Part shown: positions 36,868-37,198 of the stretch, piece by piece
Position numbering within the stretch: the first letter of the stretch is position 1
How the letters are laid out: each line of letters opens with the position of its first letter
Assembly (NCBI GenBank): GCA_937981915.1
Contig: CALJMD010000004.1
Location: 1-37,198, forward strand
Source of the DNA: an uncultured Acidimicrobiales bacterium
GTDB lineage: Bacteria; Actinomycetota; Acidimicrobiia; Acidimicrobiales; SZUA-35
Length of the DNA: 37,198 nucleotides
Direction: 5' to 3'
Translations under genes and position numbers: made by a program
Notes under the pieces: model-generated
The model's database searches: none
The model's input: only the letters and a program-made list of their open reading frames with translations
Told to the model about the DNA's origin: nothing

Positions 36868-36892
36868 AACGGCCGCCCTGTGGGCGGCCGTT
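36868..36892 (+). terminator. Strong GC hairpin after tRNA, possible terminator
   Basis: aacggccgccc-tgt-gggcggccgtt perfect 11-bp stem. Confidence 0.45.
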
Positions 36893-37060
36893 GCTGTTGG
36901 TTCGGCTCTTCGGGACTTGAGTGGCTTGCCGGGTTCGGTGCGGTGCTCCGGCATGGACGGATTGTGCAGGCGGGGGCGATAGTCTGTCGTTCGTTAACGA
37001 CCGCCTGGCTACGGGACCCTGGAAGGGTTGGTCAGGACATCAAGGAAGGACAACACCGTT

Positions 37061-37198
37061 ATGGCCAAGGAAAAGTTTGAGCGTAATAAGCCGCATGTGA
37101 ATGTTGGGACCATGGGTCATATTGATCATGGTAAGACGACGTTGACGGCTGCGATTACGAAGGTGTTGTCGGATCGTGTTGAGGGTTCGAACGCGACA
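37061..37198 (+). CDS. tuf: Elongation factor Tu, N-terminal partial (runs off window)
   Basis: [46 protein letters not shown]-loop GHIDHGKT. Confidence 0.96.
   Translation, partial: MAKEKFERNKPHVNVGTMGHIDHGKTTLTAAITKVLSDRVEGSNAT

Overview
This GC-rich window looks actinobacterial (Acidimicrobiia-like by gene style; inference). It has no phage, transposon or CRISPR signature. From left to right it contains: a 5'-truncated-by-window PhyH-like gene, a methyltransferase, DJ-1/PfpI, a PPOX-like/MocR divergent pair and a 3-hydroxyacyl-CoA dehydrogenase. Next come a GT2/HEAT-repeat/degenerate response-regulator operon and two tandem ECF sigma paralogs, one fused to a TM and extracellular domain. 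A large surface-polysaccharide locus follows (FemAB-like, O-antigen ligase, MurJ/Wzx-like flippase, two Wzz-type proteins, WbpD/WbpE/WbpB-like sugar modifiers, AsnB-type amidotransferase, AlgD-like dehydrogenase, GT4, beta-helix lipoprotein). The right end holds a DUF3179 gene, a NiCoT metal transporter, two tandem HTH-TM-zincin proteins, a four-repeat lipoprotein, tRNA-Met(CAT) and the start of tuf. The strongest unusual signal is the DUF3179 gene (29981-31099, minus). Its reading frame is interrupted by one in-frame TGA exactly where the family has the first Cys of its CPLC motif (VTW-[TGA]-PLCGTA). A perfect hairpin with a GGUC apex lies 13 nt downstream, as expected for a bacterial SECIS. 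This makes it a candidate selenoprotein that was split into two ORFs. Second are the tandem HTH-TM-HExxH proteins next to a divergent lipoprotein with four copies of a Cys-bracketed domain that I do not recognise. No database search was run; family names rest on motif recognition.
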